DNA of 64,000 nucleotides, from NCBI RefSeq assembly GCF_001039355.2, contig NW_019775258.1:410360-474359 (forward strand). The letters are read 5' to 3'. Shown here piece after piece: positions 60,372 to 64,000 of the stretch. This DNA is from Lingula anatina. Taxonomy: Eukaryota; Brachiopoda; Lingulata; Lingulida; Lingulidae. How positions within the stretch are numbered: the first letter of the stretch is position 1; each line of letters starts with the position of its first letter. Made by a program: the position numbers and the translations under genes. The notes beneath the pieces were generated by a model. That model was not told where the DNA came from, ran no database searches, and saw nothing but the letters and a program-made list of their open reading frames with translations.

Positions 60372-60891
60372 ACTCCGCCAAGGAGGTTATGTTTTCACCC
60401 CTGTTTGTTTGTCTGTCTGTTTGTTTGCTTGTTTGTCATCAACATAACAAAAAATGTTATGGACCAGTTTTGATGAAATTTTCAGGGTAGGTCGGAAATG
60501 GGTTCACTAAGAAGTGTTTAGCATTTGGTGGTGATCCGGATCAATAATCAATCAATAATCAATAATCAAAAAACAATCATCAACATAACTCAAAAAGTAT
60601 TGGACCGATTTTGATGAAATTTTCAGGGTAGGTCAGAAATGGGTAAACTTAGAAGAGTTACGTTTTTGGTGATGATACAGATCAATAATCAATCAATAAT
60701 CAAAAATCAATCATCAACATAACTAAAAAAATTATGGACCGATTTTGATGAAATTTTCAGGAACTGTCAGAAGTGGGCCAAGGAAGAGATGATTAGTTTT
60801 TGGTGGTGGTCCGGATCAATAATCAATCAATAATCAATAACAATAAAAATCGCTGCCTTGGCGGAGGTCTGCGCTCTCGGAGTTCTTTTTT
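60372..60891. mobile_element. MITE-like repeat (CCTCCGCCAAGGAGG family) with triplicated core
   Basis: It has the same ends as 45451-45672 (ctccgccaaggaggttatg and gccttggcggaggtctgcg). The internal segment containing gaccgattttgatgaaattt is present three times, giving 520 instead of about 222 bases. Confidence 0.75.
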
Positions 60892-61156
60892 AGTTATTAT
60901 TATTATTGTTATTATTATTATTATTACATTTATCCCCTTGTATAAGATAAATCCCATTTACAATACTATCAGTAACCAAATCGATTTGAATGGCATAAAT
61001 GCACAGGCGAGCACAAACCAGCATTGTTATTTCTATTTCGCATTGAAACATTTAGATGCTGTTACCATGATAAAGCTGTAAAAGTGATTTAATCCTAAAT
61101 GTATATACATTGATTGTGGGATAGAGCTAATGGCAATACTATTGTCACTTGGATCG
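60892..61156. other. 3' flank of T2
   Basis: (TTA)n followed by AT-rich sequence. Nothing else recognised. Confidence 0.4.
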
Positions 61157-64000
61157 TTAAGGCTGAAGATGTTTTTCCTCCCGACAGTACGACTCTAAAA
61201 TTTGTATTCCCTCCTCTTCGTTTTGATCGTAGCGTTGAATCCACTGGTCGAGTAGGATATTGTAATATCTAGAAAAAATAAATTATAAATCAAGACTTTG
61301 TGGTATCGACAACTCTTAAAAATGGAACATAAAAATGGATTCATAATTATGTTAATCAGAAGAAGTACCTACACTACACGTCAGTCATGCCACGTGCCGC
61401 TTCCATATCCAGATGCTACTTAACATTATATCAAGTACCAAGCATGATGAAAAAAAACTACTGTTGGGAATTCCATGTCATTACCTTGGCCGCTCAAAGA
61501 ATTTGTGATATATCTTAGTCTCTGGTGTTGGGAATATCCTTTCGAATTGTCCTCTTCGGTTGTTTTCGTCCATTGTTTCAATCAACATTCGGATATCATC
61601 GGGTGTGAGTGTATCCAGTATTGTAGGTAGGGTCATCTGCAATTGTGATGATAACTGTTACTGGTAATTCCATAACAAGCAAAAAAATAAGGTAAGTCAC
61701 AATTATACAAAAATATACAATATGTATAGGCACCACTGACATGATTCAATAGCTCGCTTATTCAGAATTATCCGTGTTAAAGCAACCATAGCTTGGACCG
61801 TAAATATTTTCGCCAAGAAGTGGCGCGCCCTTGGATTATACAGTCACACTGCAAAATGCATGTACCGGTTTTGTCTAAAATGAATTGAATACCATGATTA
61901 AGACGCCTCGTCACTTGCTTAAAGGTTTTATTGCAAAGAAACGATGCATATATACGAGCAAATCAACTCACCTCATCTTTGAAGGTCGTGTATGTCTGAT
62001 GTTTTTCCTTTTCTTCCTCGGTCAGCTGCTGTGTCCACAGTCTACGGTCCATGAGAAGGTCTTTGGGAACTGTCTCTGGGCTTATGTAAAAATGTGAAGT
62101 TGCAAAACAATTACCTGCATGTAGACGGTAATTAGTTAAGTGAAATTTGTTAGAAGAATGACATACCATGGCGTTCTCCAACTGTTTTGCCTATAGTGCA
62201 ATGCTAATCCCTTTAAAACACGTGTACAATGATCGTGCAAGTCCAATCAATTAAAACTGAGGCCCAACCGTTTGCCTCAAAACAAGTAAGGCAACGGAAT
62301 GGGGTTTGCAACGAACAGTTTGGAAATTCCATCGCATGTTTTTTAAACGTTTAATTTTCAAAGTAAATAAATAAAAACCACAAGTACCTGTACTATATAA
62401 TAGTTCTAATTAAAATGGTGCATTTACTTATATTTTTGGGGAAGTTCGACAAGATTGTTTAATTAGCCCTAAATAGCTTTCTTAAGCCGTTTGATAAAAC
62501 GAAGGCCGTTACCTGTGTTTCAGTTTTGGCAACATGTCTACAGCTGGGATCTGAATACCAGCTATGTTTAACATAGACGTCAGCAAGGGATCCATCAACT
62601 TAACAACTATGTTCTTATCGAACCTAAAATAATAAAATATGTATTAAAAAATCCGTAGAATCAACCCAGTACAAAATTCTAAAATATATGTATCGATCAA
62701 GCACGTTGGCCGCGCATTTTCATGAAAGGGTGAAGTATTATCAATTTAGCTGGGTCGTTTTGAGATGCTCATTATTTGAGAAAAATATGATAATTTTGGT
62801 CGCTGACACCATTATCTTTGAGTTCGGACGTACCTGAATGTACGTAATTGCTGTCTTAATTTAAGTATACAAACAAAGATACTCCCTGTGGCAGTAGGCG
62901 TACAGATATTGATTTTTAAAAAGATATAAGTAAACATAATGGTATATTGAGAACGTCGTGGACCCGTTTTAGAAAAAATGCGACTTTTTCTAGTCCAATA
63001 TTTAGTATAATTGTTACCAAATAACAACATTTTACAGGTAATTTTTCCACACGCTAAGAGTCAATACAAAATGCACACATAATTTGAAAAGACCCCCCCC
63101 CCCCCCCCCCCCGACAGGGAATAAAATATTATGAAACACACATCAGGCATTTGAAAGTGTTGTTTCTACATATATTCTTATTATGATAATGATGTTATCG
63201 CGTGCTTAGGTACTTCAAATGTTGCAGGGTCTTATGAGTTACAACCTGTATACTTTGCTCAGCTACTAAATAAACTTAAAACGAAAGTAACGTGCGCGGG
63301 TACATTCGATATAAAGGGTGTTGTGTTATTTCCCCTACCACTGGATCATCTTTGAAATTATGAAATGATGGAATAAGTAAAGTAGTCTAGCTCACTATAT
63401 CCTAAAGTGTATATCACTTACCTAGGTGATACATTAACTTCCATAACCCACGGTTTCATGTTTCCATCGAGAAGAATATCAAAGGCAAATAATTCATGCA
63501 CGCTGTACCGGTTCCTAATAAAGTGTTGGGTACTCCTTTGCATTGTATCCTCCCCGCTAAAATAAAGTGACAGGTACAGTGTATATTAGACGACAAAGAT
63601 TTGTTAACTAAATGCTAAGGTAAGAATTGTATGTATCAAAATAAGTGATGAATACAACCGAAGCGCATAAATAAGAAGACCCTATGACACGTAGTCCTTC
63701 TATCTATAATAATAACAATGATAATAATATGTTACCTCAGAATAGTTTTTATGACAAGGTCTTTGATTCTGTCCCAAATAGGTTCGCGTTCCACTCCATG
63801 GTTCTCTTTTAAGTAGTCCCAAAACCACGTTAACGATCTAAAGTAGAAAGAAGCTTATTTTAATTTGTATCAATATTGAAAAGGACGTGTTATTAAACAT
63901 GTCAATCCAATGTAACAAAATAATACATTAGAAAAATAAGGTAAACAAAGAAGATTCGACGGGCACTCCCCTGGGAAAGTACCCTGTACAAGGGGGCTTT
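61157..64000 (-). CDS. T2: TTLL4-like ligase, C-terminal half (5' end outside window)
   Basis: Six minus-strand exons are visible: 63837-63736, 63556-63422, 62623-62513, 62080-61972, 61636-61485 and 61268-61157. They correspond one to one to exons 9-14 of T1 with identical lengths, except exon 13 (152 versus 175 nt). The catalytic Trp-Val-Met-Glu-Val-Asn-Val-Ser-Pro motif is intact, followed by a Leu-Asn-x-Ala-Gly-Ile segment and a Glu-Lys-Glu-Lys-His-Gln linker. The full TTLL4-type ending follows: Arg-Ile-Phe-Pro-Thr, Phe-Phe-Glu-Arg-Pro-Arg-Tyr-Tyr and a stop at 61157-61159. All phases agree, so this copy looks functional over the part seen. Function: ATP-dependent glutamate ligation to tubulin or other acidic proteins. 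The sequence from 63838 to 64000 is intron. Confidence 0.82.
63093..63112. repeat. poly-C tract in T2 intron
   Basis: About 20 consecutive C. The displaced copy at 47218-47230 has a shorter C run followed by poly-A. Confidence 0.9.

Overview
This is eukaryotic genomic DNA: AT-rich, with canonical GT-AG introns, TATA promoters, many (TA)n, (CA)n and (TC)n microsatellites, and several layers of DNA transposons and LINE fragments. The combination of a six-cysteine defensin-like peptide, somatomedin-B/methuselah-receptor-like ectodomain genes, TTLL4-like ligases and Tc1-type elements suggests a marine invertebrate. A lophotrochozoan such as a mollusc is my first guess; a lancelet or another invertebrate is possible. 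No bacterial features, tRNA, rRNA or CRISPR array were recognised. Three single N bases (19351, 23911, 34468) look like assembly joins.

Layout. 0.1-2.5 kb: a TATA-driven gene for a small secreted defensin-like peptide, assembled from very small exons. 2.8-8.1 kb: gene-poor, repeat-bearing DNA. 8.9-46.7 kb: a tandem family of four plus-strand genes (A 8935-16541, B 27147-32413, C 33220-38407, D 43673-about 46703). Each has a signal peptide and a somatomedin-B-like domain in one 1.0-kb exon, then an invariant 122-nt exon. A, B and C end in a 570-nt exon with a GPI-anchor-like hydrophobic tail. D has lost a splice acceptor and the second half of exon 3. Between the genes lie three families of Tc1-like elements, two LINE 3' ends, a hAT-type MITE carrying a helicase fragment, a long palindrome, a five-EGF exon of unknown parentage (21162-21781) and a TTLL pseudogene fragment (17.1-17.6 kb).

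46.7-64 kb: the minus-strand TTLL region. T1 (59247 down to 51976) has 14 exons and encodes a TTLL4-like ligase with an N-terminal signal sequence, but a net 23-bp insertion shifts the frame near its C-terminus. T2 (beyond 64000 down to 61157) is a close paralogue with the C-terminal frame intact; its 5' end is outside the window. A third, displaced piece of a TTLL gene (one intron plus the ATP-grasp exon) is fused to broken gene D and is itself split by a Tc1-like element containing five 161-bp tandem repeats.

The best single explanation is repeated duplication of a convergent unit, ectodomain gene (+) facing TTLL gene (-), followed by decay and transposon invasion. TTLL fragments lie downstream of A and D, and upstream and intronic sequences are shared between A, B, C and D. 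No joint function of the two gene families is shown by the sequence.
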